Shown: positions 28,350 through 39,115, numbered from the stretch's first letter. The stretch is 64,000 bases of DNA from Streptomyces halstedii (GCA_000720535.1 JOAZ01000028.1:19707-83706); one strand, 5' to 3'. Program-made: numbers and translations. Notes: generated by a model from the sequence alone, not told the origin.

Positions 28350-28907
28350 TTACTCGGCGGCCTCGGCGGGAGCCGGAGTACCGGCACCGCCCTGCTCTTC
28401 CTTCTTGGCACGAAGCGCTTCCGCGGTGCGGACGAACTTCGAGGGCAGCGCCTGGAAGAGAGCGGCAGCCTGAGACTGCTTGCCCTTCATGGCACCGGCC
28501 AGCTTGGAGAGCAGAACCTCGCGGGACTCAAGGTCCGCAAGCTTCTTGATCTCGTCGGCGGACAGCGCCTTGCCGTCAAGGACACCGCCCTTGATGACGA
28601 GACTGGGGTTGTCCTTGGCGAAGTCACGAAGACCCTTCGCCGACTCCACCGGGTCACCGGTGACGAAGGCAACCGCCGTCGGACCCGTGAACAGGTCGTC
28701 CAGCGCGTCGATCCCGGCCTCGTTGGCCGCAATCTTGGTCAGCGTGTTCTTCACCACGGCGTACTGGGCGTTCTCACCGAGCGAACGGCGCAGCTCCTTG
28801 AGCTGGGCCACGGTGAGACCCCGGTACTCGGTCAGCACGGCGGCGTTCGAGCTGCGGAACTGGTCCGTCAGCTCGGCCACCGCGGCAGCCTTGTCGGGCC
28901 TTGCCAT
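28350..28907 (-). CDS. rplJ: 50S ribosomal protein L10
   Basis: L10 anchors the L7/L12 stalk and typically represses its own operon through its leader. The start is the ATG at 28907 (185 residues, [17 protein letters not shown]), with AAGGAGG about ten bases upstream; the open frame continues upstream without homology. The [20 protein letters not shown] core is typical and the C-terminus is Ala/Glu-rich. Confidence 0.95.
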   Translation of the reverse strand: MARPDKAAAVAELTDQFRSSNAAVLTEYRGLTVAQLKELRRSLGENAQYAVVKNTLTKIAANEAGIDALDDLFTGPTAVAFVTGDPVESAKGLRDFAKDNPSLVIKGGVLDGKALSADEIKKLADLESREVLLSKLAGAMKGKQSQAAALFQALPSKFVRTAEALRAKKEEQGGAGTPAPAEAAE

Positions 28908-29135
28908 GAGCGTCGGCCTCCTTCCGGGTGATGAGGACCGCTCAGAAGGGGCCGGGAAAGACGAAACGCCCCGGCGCGAGTGCCAGGGCGTAGCTCGACC
29001 GAATCGAAATCCGGGAGACCGGACGGGATCCGGGAGCATTCCACAGTCACCTGCGCAGGTCGTCCGTTCTTGACGGATCCTTCGGTCACCGACCCTCTTG
29101 CGAGAGCACAGCGACGACCAGCGGTCTTTGGCTTC
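28908..29135 (-). promoter_or_regulatory. rplJ leader, possible L10 autoregulatory region
   Basis: About 228 nt separate the predicted transcription start from rplJ, and several imperfect hairpins can be drawn. L10-binding leaders are known in this position in many bacteria, but I cannot show the specific fold by eye. Confidence 0.4.
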
Positions 29136-29141
29136 TGGGAA

Positions 29142-29171
29142 AGACTAATGGACCGGCTGCCGGTCAGGCAA
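29142..29171 (-). promoter_or_regulatory. Probable rplJ promoter
   Basis: TTGCCT (29166-29171) and TAGTCT (29142-29147) are 18 bases apart on the minus strand. Transcription would start near 29135. It lies between the upstream lipoprotein gene and rplJ. Confidence 0.5.
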
Positions 29172-29209
29172 ATCGGGCCGACGGGGTGAACCCCGCCGGC
29201 CCGGCCGGG

Positions 29210-30136
29210 TCAGGAATTCGCGGCGTCCGCGCCCGCACCGGCCTCCGCGAGCATCTCCATCAGGTCGAAGGTCTCGTCGGCGGGCGGCGCCTTGACGGCG
29301 GTCGCGGTGCCGTAGTCCGAGTAGTCGGCGACCATCCGGATCTTGCCCTCCGCGCTGCCGATCCCGATGTCCATGCGGATCGGGTAGCCCTCCTTGTCGA
29401 CCCAGACCTCGGTGTCGTATCCCGTGATCCCGGCCTTCTTGACGGAGTCCAGCAGGTCCTTGCGCTCCTTCTCCGAGAGGACGTCGAGCGACTTGTTGGT
29501 GTCCATCATCTCGTCGACCGCGAGGGAGCCCTTGTAGTGCTCGGTGTCGACGCCGTCGATCTTCTCCGCCCCCACGTGCTTGAGGTTCGGCGACTCCAGC
29601 AGCATGGCCAGCTGCTGGGACGGGTCCTGGTTGGCGTTCTCCAGGCCCCCGGTGAGCTGCTTCTGCGCGGCCTCGTCGCCGGACGCCTCCGCCATGGCGG
29701 CGACATCCATCTTCATCCAGCGCTTGCCGTCCATGCCGGACGCGGCCTTCTCGCCCATGTCCATGTACATGACGTTGTCGAGCATGACCATGCGTATCTG
29801 CTCGGGCGCGTCCGGGGAGACCTTGAGGGCCTCGCCCGTCATCGTCATGTCCATCGTGCTGGGGTTCCACCCCATCGTGCCGGACATCTCCATGGAGCCG
29901 CCGCCGTCCATCGTGGCGGGCATCTCCATCGTCATGCGCACCTTGGCCGACCCGGCCGCCGCGGTCTTCTTGTACGCCGCCGTCAGGACCTGCGTCGCCG
30001 CGGACCCCGAGCGGTTCTCCGCCTTCGGCGCGTCGGCCGCCTTGTCCTTCTCACCGCTCTGACAGCCGGCGACACCGGCGATCACGATCGCGGCCACCAA
30101 CGACGCACCGGCGCGCCTCCATGCGGACGTGCTCAT
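29210..30136 (-). CDS. LppX/LprAFG-type lipoprotein
   Basis: A 308-residue secreted lipoprotein with a lipobox signal (VAAIVIAGVAGC, residues about 14-25). The mature part has long amphipathic beta strands rich in Met, Lys and acidic residues, like the LppX/LolA fold used to carry lipids. Examples are VRMTMEMPATMDG and MDIGIGSAEGKIRM. It lies between rplA and rplJ and may be a lipid-binding surface protein; its cargo is unknown. Confidence 0.8.
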   Translation of the reverse strand: MSTSAWRRAGASLVAAIVIAGVAGCQSGEKDKAADAPKAENRSGSAATQVLTAAYKKTAAAGSAKVRMTMEMPATMDGGGSMEMSGTMGWNPSTMDMTMTGEALKVSPDAPEQIRMVMLDNVMYMDMGEKAASGMDGKRWMKMDVAAMAEASGDEAAQKQLTGGLENANQDPSQQLAMLLESPNLKHVGAEKIDGVDTEHYKGSLAVDEMMDTNKSLDVLSEKERKDLLDSVKKAGITGYDTEVWVDKEGYPIRMDIGIGSAEGKIRMVADYSDYGTATAVKAPPADETFDLMEMLAEAGAGADAANS

Positions 30137-30210
30137 GCCCCCACCCCCTGTTGTTCGTTTCTCAACTCACTGCACCGTAACGCACGCCGCTGACAGGACG
30201 ACAACGGGTA

Positions 30211-30252
30211 AAGCCCGCCCCCGCGGCTCCGGGGAGTCGCGGGGGCGGGCTT
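30211..30252 (-). terminator. rplK-rplA operon terminator
   Basis: A perfect 15-bp stem, AAGCCCGCCCCCGCG and its complement, with a 12-nt loop, lying 32 bases past the rplA stop. On the minus strand it ends in CTTT. Confidence 0.85.
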
Positions 30253-30283
30253 CAGGTCACGGGATCCGCGACAGCCGTCAGGA

Positions 30284-31006
30284 TCAGACGGCGGCCGGGT
30301 CCTCCTCGACCAGGAGGTTGCGCACACGGTTGGCGTCCAGCGGGATGCCGGGGCCCATCGTGGTGGCCAGGGACGCCTTCTTGATGAAGCGGCCCTTCGC
30401 GGCGGACGGCTTGAGACGGAGGATCTCCTCCAGGGCCGCGCCGTAGTTCTCGACCAGCTTCGTCTCGTCGAAGGAGACCTTGCCGATGATGAAGTGCAGG
30501 TTCGAGTGCTTGTCGACGCGGAACTCGATCTTGCCGCCCTTGATGTCGTTGACAGCCTTCACGACGTCGGGGGTGACGGTGCCGGTCTTCGGGTTCGGCA
30601 TCAGACCACGCGGACCGAGCACGCGGCCCAGGCGGCCGACCTTGCCCATGAGGTCCGGCGTGGCGACGACGGCGTCGAAGTCCAGACGGCCCTTCGCCAC
30701 CTCGTCGATGAGCTCGTCGGCGCCGACGATGTCGGCGCCCGCGGCTTCCGCGGCCGCAGCACGGTCACCGGTCGCGAAGACCAGGACCCGGGCGGTCTTG
30801 CCGGTGCCGTGCGGGAGGTTCACGGTGCCACGGACCATCTGGTCGGCCTTGCGCGGGTCGACACCCAGGCGGAAGGCGACCTCGACGGTGCCGTCGAACT
30901 TCGTGGTGGCGGTCTCCTTGGCGAGGCGGACGGCCTCGAGCGGGGCGTAGGTACGCTCCCGGTCGATCTTGGCGTCCGCAGCGCGGAGGTTCTTGCTGCG
31001 CTTCAC
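30284..31006 (-). CDS. rplA: 50S ribosomal protein L1
   Basis: L1 forms the mobile stalk near the E site and in other bacteria represses its own mRNA. The 240-residue product has [19 protein letters not shown] near the N-terminus and [19 protein letters not shown], the L1 signature. It follows rplK by 82 bp and ends before a strong terminator. Confidence 0.97.
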   Translation of the reverse strand: MKRSKNLRAADAKIDRERTYAPLEAVRLAKETATTKFDGTVEVAFRLGVDPRKADQMVRGTVNLPHGTGKTARVLVFATGDRAAAAEAAGADIVGADELIDEVAKGRLDFDAVVATPDLMGKVGRLGRVLGPRGLMPNPKTGTVTPDVVKAVNDIKGGKIEFRVDKHSNLHFIIGKVSFDETKLVENYGAALEEILRLKPSAAKGRFIKKASLATTMGPGIPLDANRVRNLLVEEDPAAV

Positions 31007-31088
31007 TGCTGCTCCTGAGGTTTTCAGAGTGCGGAGTCGTGGTGCGGACCAGCGCTTGGCCCTACCACTGGGGGCTTACGGGGCTGAC

Positions 31089-31523
31089 TCAGCCTTCGAC
31101 CGTGATGCCCATGGAACGGGCGGTGCCGGCGATGATCTTCGACGCGGCGTCGAGGTCGTTGGCGTTGAGGTCGGGGAGCTTCGTCGTGGCGATCTCGCGA
31201 ACCTGGGCAGCCGTGAGCTTGGCGACCTTGTTCTTGTGCGGCTCGCCGGAGCCCTTCTCCACACCCGCGGCCTTGAGGATCAGCTTGGCGGCCGGCGGGG
31301 TCTTGGTGACGAAGGTGAAGGAGCGGTCGTCGTAGACCGTGATCTCCACCGGCACGACCATGCCACGCTGCGACTCGGTCGCGGCGTTGTAGGCCTTGCA
31401 GAACTCCATGATGTTGACGCCGTGCTGGCCCAGCGCGGGACCGACCGGCGGCGCCGGGTTGGCCGCGCCGGCGTTGATCTGGAGCTTGATAAGCCCCGTG
31501 ACCTTCTTCTTCTTGGGAGGCAT
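31089..31523 (-). CDS. rplK: 50S ribosomal protein L11
   Basis: L11 is part of the GTPase-associated centre, the target of thiopeptides and the switch for RelA. The 144-residue product begins [19 protein letters not shown] and contains [19 protein letters not shown], the proline-rich site that thiostrepton resistance mutations change; here it looks wild type. RelA-dependent control would be expected. Confidence 0.96.
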
Positions 31524-31593
31524 TGCTCTCTCCGGGTCCTAGTGAGAGTGTTTCGCCGCCATACCGGTCATCCGGATGGAGGCATACCGCACA

Positions 31594-31621
31594 ACGATAA
31601 CGGGTATAGCTGTGCGACCAA
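31594..31621 (-). promoter_or_regulatory. Probable rplK promoter
   Basis: On the minus strand TTGGTC (31616-31621) and TATCGT (31594-31599) are separated by 16 bases. The -35 begins just after the T-run of the nusG terminator, so nusG and rplK appear to be separate transcription units. Confidence 0.5.
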
Positions 31622-31624
31622 AAA

Positions 31625-31668
31625 CCGAGCAGGTCAGACCAGGTTCACCGCCGGTCTGACCTGCTCGG
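31625..31668 (-). terminator. nusG transcription terminator
   Basis: A perfect 16-bp stem, CCGAGCAGGTCAGACC and its complement, with a 12-nt loop, followed on the minus strand by TTTTT. This is the most canonical rho-independent terminator in the window. Confidence 0.92.
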
Positions 31669-31698
31669 TAGGCATGTGTCCAGAAGGTGCGGAAGCCG

Positions 31699-32577
31699 CT
31701 AGTTCTTCTGGATCTGGTCGAAGCTCAGCTCGACCGGGGTCTCGCGGCCGAAGATCTCGACGAGGCCCTTGACCTTCTTCGAGTCGGCGTTGATCTCGTT
31801 GATCGTCGCCTGGAGCGTCGCGAACGGGCCGTCGGTGACGGTGACCGAGTCGCCGACCTCGAAGTCCAGCACCTGGACCTCGACCTTGCGGGCCGGAGCC
31901 GGCTTGCCCTCGGCCTCGGCGGCCTCACGGGCGGCCTTCTCCTCGGCCTCGGGGGCGAGCATCTTGACGATCTCGTCCAGGGTCAGCGGGTACGGGTCGT
32001 AGGCGTTGCCCACGAAGCCGGTGACGCCGGGCGTGTTGCGGACCACGCCCCACGACTCGTTCGTCAGGTCCATGCGCACCAGGACGTAGCCGGGGAGCTT
32101 GTTCTGACGGACGTTCTTCCGCTCGCCGTTCTTGATCTGGACGATCTCTTCCTCGGGCACCTCGGCCTGGTAGATGAAGTCCTCGACGTTGAGCGAGACG
32201 GCGCGCTGCTCCAGGTTGGCCTTCACACGCTTCTCGTAACCGGCGTACGTGTGGATGACGTACCACTCGCCGGGCAGGCCGCGCAGCTCCTCGCGGAGGG
32301 CGGCGACGGCGTCGACGGGGGCGGCCGGCTCGGCGCTCTCCACGTCGTCGGCCTCATCGGCCTCGTCGGACGCGGCGGCCTCCTGGGCCTCCGCCTCCTC
32401 GTCGGACTCGGTGGTGGTGGCGGCCTCCTCGGCGGGCTCGCCCGCCGCGGCGTCAGCAGCTTCGGCCTGGTCCGGAGCCACGGCATCCGCCGCCTCGACG
32501 ATGTCGAGCTCGTCCTCGGCGGACTCGACGGCGCGCGCCGTGGGCTCGGCGTCGTCGTTCAGGTTCGGGTCAGACAC
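31699..32577 (-). CDS. nusG: Transcription antitermination factor NusG
   Basis: NusG binds RNA polymerase and couples it to Rho and to ribosomes through S10. The 292-residue protein has an acidic, low-complexity N-terminal extension of about 110 residues (rich in Glu, Asp, Ala), as is usual in Streptomyces, then the NGN domain ([20 protein letters not shown]) and a C-terminal KOW domain ([20 protein letters not shown]). It lies 74 bp after secE. Confidence 0.96.
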   Translation of the reverse strand: MSDPNLNDDAEPTARAVESAEDELDIVEAADAVAPDQAEAADAAAGEPAEEAATTTESDEEAEAQEAAASDEADEADDVESAEPAAPVDAVAALREELRGLPGEWYVIHTYAGYEKRVKANLEQRAVSLNVEDFIYQAEVPEEEIVQIKNGERKNVRQNKLPGYVLVRMDLTNESWGVVRNTPGVTGFVGNAYDPYPLTLDEIVKMLAPEAEEKAAREAAEAEGKPAPARKVEVQVLDFEVGDSVTVTDGPFATLQATINEINADSKKVKGLVEIFGRETPVELSFDQIQKN

Positions 32578-32651
32578 GATGGCTGCTTCTTCCTGGATAC
32601 AAATGGGTGGAACATGCGAAAGGGGCGCCGGTGAGGCGCCCTTCGCGGGGA

Positions 32652-32939
32652 TCAGCCGAAGACGTACTTGACGGCCCGCGCGAATCCGAAGTCAATCACG
32701 GTGACGAGACCGATCATGACCACCACGAAGACGATCACGACCGAGGTGTACGTCGTCAGCTGACTGCGCGTGGGCCAGACGACCTTGCGCAGCTCGGCGA
32801 CGATCTGGCGGTAGAACAGCGCGAGGCGGCCCAGCGGGCCCTTCTTGCCGCGCTTGCCGCCCTTCCGAGGCCTCTTCTTCGACTCGGGGGCTTCATCCTC
32901 GGCATCAGGCATGTCGATGGAGCCCACGGCGTCCGTCAC
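32652..32939 (-). CDS. secE: Preprotein translocase subunit SecE
   Basis: A 95-residue membrane protein of the SecYEG channel. I chose the GTG at 32939 ([16 protein letters not shown]), with AGGTGAG a few bases upstream; an ATG at 32912 would give 86 residues. The conserved amphipathic [14 protein letters not shown] precedes a single membrane segment, [20 protein letters not shown]. It follows tRNA-Trp. Confidence 0.95.
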   Translation of the reverse strand: MTDAVGSIDMPDAEDEAPESKKRPRKGGKRGKKGPLGRLALFYRQIVAELRKVVWPTRSQLTTYTSVVIVFVVVMIGLVTVIDFGFARAVKYVFG

Positions 32940-33046
32940 GCTACTCACCTGATTCCGGGTCGTGGCCGTGCCGCGCCCGGTGGAGCCGCACGGCGGTGCA
33001 TTGAAGTACGTACATGCGCACACATCCTGGCGAAGGAGTGTGTAGC

Positions 33047-33118
33047 AGGGCCGGAGGGACTTGAACCCCCAACCGCTGGTTTTGGAGACCAGTGCTCTAC
33101 CAATTGAGCTACGACCCT
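33047..33118 (-). tRNA. tRNA-Trp (CCA anticodon)
   Basis: A 72-nt gene with a 7-bp acceptor stem (AGGGTCG with CGGCCCT), a D-arm (TAGCTCAATTGGTAGAGCA), anticodon loop CTCCAAA with CCA, and the T-arm GGTTCAAGTCC. The CCA tail is not encoded. Lying upstream of secE-nusG is the arrangement known from other actinobacteria. Confidence 0.95.
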
Positions 33119-33331
33119 TTGTGGTATCCACCAACCTACCGCATCCTCCCCGGTGGCCCGAGTGGGAAAACGGTGCGGCTGATGAAGGCCAACGACAGGT
33201 GAGTGTACGTGCTCGGGGCCGCCGCGTCGAACAGACAGCTGCCGACCGGTCCTGTCCGGATGCTGTCCCGGTCCGGTCCGGTCCCTGAAACCCCTGTGCC
33301 GACGGCGTTCGCGGTCTGCGAGCATGGGGGC

Positions 33332-34558
33332 ATGAGCGCTGCAACTTCTCCGTCCGAGCGCCGGGTCTCGGCCCGCATCGGTGCGATCTCCGAGTCCGCC
33401 ACCCTCGCCGTCGACGCCAAGGCCAAGGCCCTCAAGGCCGCCGGACGTCCGGTGATCGGCTTCGGCGCCGGCGAGCCCGACTTCCCGACCCCCGACTACA
33501 TCGTCGACGCCGCGGTCGAGGCCTGCCGCAACCCGAAGTACCACCGCTACACCCCGGCCGGCGGGCTCCCCGAGCTCAAGGCGGCCATCGCGGAGAAGAC
33601 GCTGCGCGACTCCGGCTACGAGGTCGACGCGTCCCAGATCCTGGTGACCAACGGTGGCAAGCAGGCCATCTACGAGGCCTTCGCCACGATCCTCGACCCG
33701 GGCGACGAGGTCATCGTCCCCGCCCCGTACTGGACCACCTACCCGGAGTCCATCCGTCTCGCCGGCGGTGTGCCGGTCGAGGTCGTCGCCGACGAGACCA
33801 CCGGGTACCGCGTCTCGGTCGAGCAGCTGGAGGCGGCCCGCACCGAGCGCACCAAGGTCGTCCTGTTCGTCTCCCCCTCCAACCCGACCGGCGCGGTCTA
33901 CAGCGCGGCCGACACCGAGGCGATCGGCCGCTGGGCCGTCGAGCACGGCCTGTGGGTCATGACCGACGAGATCTACGAGCACCTGGTCTACGGCGACGCG
34001 ACGTTCACCTCGCTCCCGTCGGTCGTGCCCGAGCTGCGCGACAAGTGCGTCGTCGTCAACGGCGTCGCCAAGACGTACGCCATGACCGGCTGGCGGGTCG
34101 GCTGGGTCATCGGCCCGAAGGACGTCGTCAAGGCCGCGACCAACCTCCAGTCGCACGCCACCTCCAACGTGAGCAACGTCGCCCAGGTCGCGGCGCTGGC
34201 CGCCGTCTCCGGTCCGCTGGACGCGGTCGCCGAGATGCGCACCGCCTTCGACCGCCGCCGCCGCACGATCGTGCGGATGCTCAACGAGATCGAGGGCGTC
34301 GTCTGCCCCGAGCCCGAGGGCGCGTTCTACGTCTACCCCTCGGTGAAGGGGCTGCTCGGCAAGGAGATCCGCGGCAGGCGCCCGGCCGACTCCGTGGAGC
34401 TGGCCGCGCTCATCCTGGACGAGGCCGAGGTCGCCGTCGTACCGGGCGAGGCCTTCGGTACGCCGGGTTACCTGCGGCTGTCGTACGCCCTGGGCGACGA
34501 GGACCTGGCCGAGGGTGTCTCGCGGATCCAGAAGCTGCTGGGCGAGGCCCGCGACTGA
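33332..34558 (+). CDS. aspC: Pyridoxal phosphate-dependent aspartate aminotransferase
   Basis: A 408-residue class I aminotransferase transferring the amino group of aspartate. The N-terminus [20 protein letters not shown] follows an open frame with no similarity, so I use the ATG at 33332. Typical motifs are [26 protein letters not shown] and [14 protein letters not shown], where the Lys is the PLP Schiff base. The minus-strand tRNA-Trp gene is divergent from it. Confidence 0.93.
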   Translation: MSAATSPSERRVSARIGAISESATLAVDAKAKALKAAGRPVIGFGAGEPDFPTPDYIVDAAVEACRNPKYHRYTPAGGLPELKAAIAEKTLRDSGYEVDASQILVTNGGKQAIYEAFATILDPGDEVIVPAPYWTTYPESIRLAGGVPVEVVADETTGYRVSVEQLEAARTERTKVVLFVSPSNPTGAVYSAADTEAIGRWAVEHGLWVMTDEIYEHLVYGDATFTSLPSVVPELRDKCVVVNGVAKTYAMTGWRVGWVIGPKDVVKAATNLQSHATSNVSNVAQVAALAAVSGPLDAVAEMRTAFDRRRRTIVRMLNEIEGVVCPEPEGAFYVYPSVKGLLGKEIRGRRPADSVELAALILDEAEVAVVPGEAFGTPGYLRLSYALGDEDLAEGVSRIQKLLGEARD

Positions 34559-34580
34559 ACCCTGACCCCGTGACGGGTCC

Positions 34581-34623
34581 GGCCCCCGGCGTTCCTGTCC
34601 CAGGACGCCGGGGGCCGCTTTTT
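34581..34623 (+). terminator. Terminator after aspC
   Basis: A perfect 12-bp stem, GGCCCCCGGCGT-like at 34581-34592 with its complement at 34605-34616, followed by TTTTT at 34619-34623. It is a good rho-independent terminator. Confidence 0.88.
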
Positions 34624-34690
34624 GTTCGACGCGTCACCCTCGACGGGAACCGGCTATCGCGACACCCCGCCGATGCGGCAAGATCCTTGA

Positions 34691-35704
34691 ATGGAGCGTG
34701 ACGTACGGCTGTTGCCCAAGGCCCATCTGCATCTGCACTTCACCGGGTCGATGCGGCCCACCACCCTGCTCGAACTGGCGGACAAGTACGGGGTGCGCCT
34801 GCCCGACGCGCTGACCGGCGGCGAACCGCCCCAGCTGCGGGCCACCGACGAGCGGGGCTGGTTCCGCTTCCAGCGCCTCTACGACATCGCCCGCTCCTGC
34901 CTGCGTGAGCCGGAGGACATCCAGCGGCTGGTCCGGGAGACCGCCATGGAGGACGTCGCGGACGGCTCGGGCTGGCTGGAAATCCAGGTCGATCCCACCT
35001 CGTACGCGCCCCTGCTGGGCGGGCTCATCCCGGCCATCGAGATCATCCTCGACGCCGTGGACAGCGCGTCGCGGGAGACCGGGCTCGGGATCCGGGTGGT
35101 GATCGCGGCGAACCGGATGAAGCACCCGCTGGACGCCCGGACGCTGGCGCGGCTCGCCGTGCGGTACGCGGACCGGGGTGTCATCGGCTTCGGTCTGTCC
35201 AACGACGAACGCCGGGGCATGGCGCGCGACTTCGACCGGGCCTTCGCCATCGCCCGGGAAGGCGGTCTGCTGGCCGCCCCGCACGGCGGTGAACTCTCCG
35301 GGCCCGCGAGCGTCCGGGACTGCCTGGACGACCTGGACGCCTCCCGGATCGGGCACGGCGTACGGGCGGCGGAGGACCCCCGGCTGCTGAGCAGGCTCGC
35401 CGAGCGGGGCGTGACCTGCGAGGTGTGCCCGGCGTCCAACGTGGCGCTCGGCGTCTACGAGAAGCCCGCGGACGTGCCGCTGCGCACCCTGTTCGACGCG
35501 GGGGTCCCGATGGCGCTGGGGGCGGACGACCCGCTGCTCTTCGGTTCGCGGCTGGCCGCCCAGTACGACCTGGTCCGCCGCCACCACGCGTTCACCGACG
35601 AGGAACTGGCGGAGCTGGCACGGCAGTCCGTACGCGGCTCGGCGGCGCCCGAGGACGTACGCGCGTCGATGCTGAGCGGGATCGACGGCTGGCTCGCCGG
35701 CTGA
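34691..35704 (+). CDS. add: Adenosine deaminase
   Basis: A 337-residue metal-dependent deaminase converting adenosine to inosine. The metal-binding HLHLHF is at residues about 12-17, PHGGE around 197, the catalytic IGHGVR around 223 and ADDPLLF near 278, all in the order of the adenosine deaminase superfamily. It ends near a tandem repeat shared with the convergent murB. Confidence 0.9.
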   Translation: MERDVRLLPKAHLHLHFTGSMRPTTLLELADKYGVRLPDALTGGEPPQLRATDERGWFRFQRLYDIARSCLREPEDIQRLVRETAMEDVADGSGWLEIQVDPTSYAPLLGGLIPAIEIILDAVDSASRETGLGIRVVIAANRMKHPLDARTLARLAVRYADRGVIGFGLSNDERRGMARDFDRAFAIAREGGLLAAPHGGELSGPASVRDCLDDLDASRIGHGVRAAEDPRLLSRLAERGVTCEVCPASNVALGVYEKPADVPLRTLFDAGVPMALGADDPLLFGSRLAAQYDLVRRHHAFTDEELAELARQSVRGSAAPEDVRASMLSGIDGWLAG

Positions 35705-35707
35705 CGC

Positions 35708-35754
35708 CCTCGGAGGCCGACGCCTCAGAGGCCGATGCCTCAGAGGCCGATGCC

Positions 35755-35767
<13 letters not shown>
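35708..35767. repeat. Four 15-bp tandem repeats at convergent gene ends
   Basis: Four consecutive copies of a 15-bp unit close to cctcagaggccgatg. The rightmost overlaps the last codons and stop of murB. Read toward murB each unit contains a TGA in the murB frame, so slippage would keep the murB stop while changing the spacer. Confidence 0.85.
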
Positions 35768-36810
<1,043 letters not shown>

Positions 36811-36863
36811 GGGGACAAGAGTACGGTCCACGGCCCGGGGCGGGGCCATGGACCGTACGCGTC

Positions 36864-38294
36864 TCAGGCGGAGAGGGACACGCGTGTGTCCGCCGCCTCG
36901 GGCACCGGGACCGGCTCCGGGCGGCGGCCCGGTATGAACAGGGCCACGAGCGCGGCGAGGCCCACCACCCCGGCGCCGATCCAGACGGCGGGCACCGTGC
37001 CGTCGGCGAAGGACTGCGGGGAGCCGTATCCGCCGTGCGCCGAGAAGACCGAGGCCAGTACGGCGACGCCGAGCGCCCCGCCGACCTCCCGCAGGGCGTT
37101 GTTGGCCCCGGAGGCCATGCCCTGCTCGCCCGGCCGGACGCTGGACATCACCAGGCTGGAGGCGGGCGCGAAGTACAGGGCCATGCCGATGCCGCCGATG
37201 ATGAGACCGGGCAGCTGGGCGGCGTACGCGACGTCCGGTTCCAGGACCGCCGCGAAGAGGCCGAGGCCCAGCGCCTGGAGGGCGAGGCCGGTCACGACGA
37301 CGGGGCGGCCGCCGAACCGGTCGGAGAGGTATCCGGCGACGGGCGCCACCAGCATCGGCATCCCGGTCCAGGGGAGCATGCGCAGACCCGCCTCGGTGGG
37401 CGAGTAGCCCAGCGCGCTCTGGAGGAACTGGCTGAGCAGGAAGATCGAGCCGAACATGCCGAGGAACATCAGCAGACTGGCGACGTTGATCCCGAAGAAG
37501 GCCCTGTTCCGGAAGAGCCGCATGGGGAGGACCGGGTGCGCTGCGCGGAACCCGTGGCGGACGAAGGCGCCGAGCAGGGCCGTCCCCGCGATCAGCCCGG
37601 TCAGCACACCGGGGCTGGTCCAGCCGTCGCCCGTGGCGCTGACCAGCGCGTACACGACGCCGAAGAGGCCGGCACTGACCAGGACCGTGCCGCGTAGGTC
37701 GAGGGGTGCCTTCGGGGCGTACGACTCGGCCAGCCGCAGCCGTGCCAGGGGCAGCAGGACCAGGCCGACCGGCACGTTCAGCCAGAAGATCCACTGCCAG
37801 GAGAGGTGTTCGGTGAGGCTGCCGCCGACCAGCGGGCCGCTGGCGACCGCGAGGCCGGTGACCGCGCCGAAGATGCCGTAGGCCATGCCGCGCCGGGCGG
37901 GTGGCACGGCGGCGGTGAGCAGGGTGAGGGTGAGCGGCATCATGACCGCGGCTCCGACGCCCTGGACGGCGCGGAAGGCGATGAGCGCCCCGATGCCGGG
38001 CGAGAGGGCGGCCGCGGCGGAGGCCGCGGTGAAGACGGCGAGGCCGGCCAGGAAGAGCCGGCGCCTGCCGAAACGGTCACCGAGCGCGGCGCCGGTCATC
38101 AGCAGGACCGCGAAGGTGAGGGTGTAGGCGTTCACCGTCCATTCGAGCTCCGCCAGTTCGCCGCCGAGGTCGGCGCGGATGGACGGCAGGGCGGTGGTGA
38201 CGACGAGGTTGTCGAGCGCCGCCATGAATCCGGCGACGCTCGTCAGGACGAGGGCCCAGACCGCTCCCCCGCGGCTGGATGCCTGCTGTTTCAC
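36864..38294 (-). CDS. MFS multidrug exporter, DHA2-like
   Basis: A 476-residue drug:proton antiporter-type protein with many hydrophobic helices. Motif A appears as GAALGDRFGRRRLFLAG and motif C-like GAVTGLAVASGPLVGG follows. The start is GTG with GGGGGAA upstream. Together with the divergent TetR gene and a shared operator it forms an inducible efflux module; the substrate is unknown. Confidence 0.9.
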   Translation of the reverse strand: MKQQASSRGGAVWALVLTSVAGFMAALDNLVVTTALPSIRADLGGELAELEWTVNAYTLTFAVLLMTGAALGDRFGRRRLFLAGLAVFTAASAAAALSPGIGALIAFRAVQGVGAAVMMPLTLTLLTAAVPPARRGMAYGIFGAVTGLAVASGPLVGGSLTEHLSWQWIFWLNVPVGLVLLPLARLRLAESYAPKAPLDLRGTVLVSAGLFGVVYALVSATGDGWTSPGVLTGLIAGTALLGAFVRHGFRAAHPVLPMRLFRNRAFFGINVASLLMFLGMFGSIFLLSQFLQSALGYSPTEAGLRMLPWTGMPMLVAPVAGYLSDRFGGRPVVVTGLALQALGLGLFAAVLEPDVAYAAQLPGLIIGGIGMALYFAPASSLVMSSVRPGEQGMASGANNALREVGGALGVAVLASVFSAHGGYGSPQSFADGTVPAVWIGAGVVGLAALVALFIPGRRPEPVPVPEAADTRVSLSA

Positions 38295-38308
38295 TGTTCC
38301 CCCAGAGG

Positions 38309-38333
38309 GTTAGTTATCAATGACTAACTTACG
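38309..38333 (+). promoter_or_regulatory. Candidate TetR operator in front of the MFS gene
   Basis: The 25-nt element GTTAGT...TAACTTACG lies 15 bases upstream of the MFS start. It has dyad GTTAGT/ACTAAC arms and matches 38975-38999 at about 19 of 25 positions. It is a likely binding site for the adjacent TetR protein. Confidence 0.55.
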
Positions 38334-38360
38334 CGGACAGAAAACCGGGCCGAGCCCGGA

Positions 38361-38405
38361 TGGATCAGGGGCGGGTGGATCAGGGGCGGGTGGATCAGGG
38401 GCGGC
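38361..38405. repeat. Three 15-bp tandem repeats near the 3' end of tetR
   Basis: Three copies of a 15-bp unit close to tggatcaggggcggg lie just outside the stop of the TetR gene. They have no evident function and resemble the other short tandem repeats of this window. Confidence 0.75.
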
Positions 38406-38413
38406 GGGCCGCC

Positions 38414-38971
38414 TCAGGCGGTGGGCCTGGCCGAGAGGTAGAAGCCCTCCCACACGCGGTGGCCGGCCGGGAAGCCCAGCGAGGCCAGCGTGTTGATGAG
38501 CATGCCGTAGGCGAGGAACGCCGTGGTCTCGTCGTGGTCCGCCCCCAGGACGAGGTGGATCTCGTCCCACATCCGCTCCCACCCGGCGCGCAGCCGCTCC
38601 CCGAACGCGTGGTCCCCCGCCGCCTCGGCCGCCGCGGTGGCCGCGTACATCTGCATCTGCATCATCAGCTTGTCGGGGTCCTCGACGATGAGCCGCTGGT
38701 ACGCCGCCGCCATGGCCTGGAGCGCCTCTTCCCCCTCCAGGCCGTCGGCGGCCCGGAGGAACACCGCCCGGGTGTCCCCCAGACAGCGTTCGGCCGCGGC
38801 CAGGAAGAGCGCCTGCTTGTTGGGGAAGAGCCGGAACAGATACGGCTGCGAGACGCCGACCCGCTTGGCGATCGCCTCCGTGGAGGTGCCGTTGTACCCG
38901 CCGCGGGCGAATTCCGTGACCGCCGCCCGCACGGCGCTCTCCCGCCTGTCCTCCGCGCTCATCCGTGCCAT
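38414..38971 (-). CDS. TetR-family regulator of the MFS exporter
   Basis: A 185-residue repressor. The N-terminal helix-turn-helix is at about residues 15-50 (AAVTEFARGGYNGTSTEAIA, KRVGVSQPYLFRLFPNKQ); the C-terminal ligand domain is helical and ends at FYLSARPTA. It lies directly upstream of the efflux gene on the same strand. Its ATG is only four bases from an operator-like site, and the mRNA is probably leaderless, so it is likely autorepressed. Confidence 0.88.
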   Translation of the reverse strand: MARMSAEDRRESAVRAAVTEFARGGYNGTSTEAIAKRVGVSQPYLFRLFPNKQALFLAAAERCLGDTRAVFLRAADGLEGEEALQAMAAAYQRLIVEDPDKLMMQMQMYAATAAAEAAGDHAFGERLRAGWERMWDEIHLVLGADHDETTAFLAYGMLINTLASLGFPAGHRVWEGFYLSARPTA

Positions 38972-38974
38972 GGA

Positions 38975-38999
38975 CGTAAGTTATTGCTCAATCACTAAC
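38975..38999 (-). promoter_or_regulatory. Candidate TetR operator in front of tetR
   Basis: Minus-strand copy of the element at 38309-38333, sharing GTTAGT, an AT, and TAACTTACG. It overlaps the predicted tetR promoter, so binding would block it directly. Confidence 0.55.
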
Positions 39000-39007
39000 T
39001 ACGTCAA
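38978..39007 (-). promoter_or_regulatory. Probable tetR promoter, leaderless
   Basis: TTGACG (39002-39007) and TAACTT (38978-38983) are 18 bases apart on the minus strand. The expected start of transcription falls on or near the A of the ATG at 38971, so the mRNA should lack a 5' UTR. Confidence 0.55.
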
Positions 39008-39084
39008 GCGGGTCGCCCGGGGTGCGTGGTTCCCCGGTCGCGGTGACAGGCGGCAGAGCCGCCCCCGGGCGGGGCGCGGCCACG

Positions 39085-39115
39085 GCGAAGGGGCGCCCCC
39101 AGGACGCCCCTTCGC
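39085..39115 (-). terminator. Terminator after the dehydratase pair
   Basis: A 10- to 11-bp perfect stem, GCGAAGGGGCG and its complement, with a 9-nt loop. It lies between the dehydratase genes and the tetR promoter; no T-run is seen. Confidence 0.6.
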
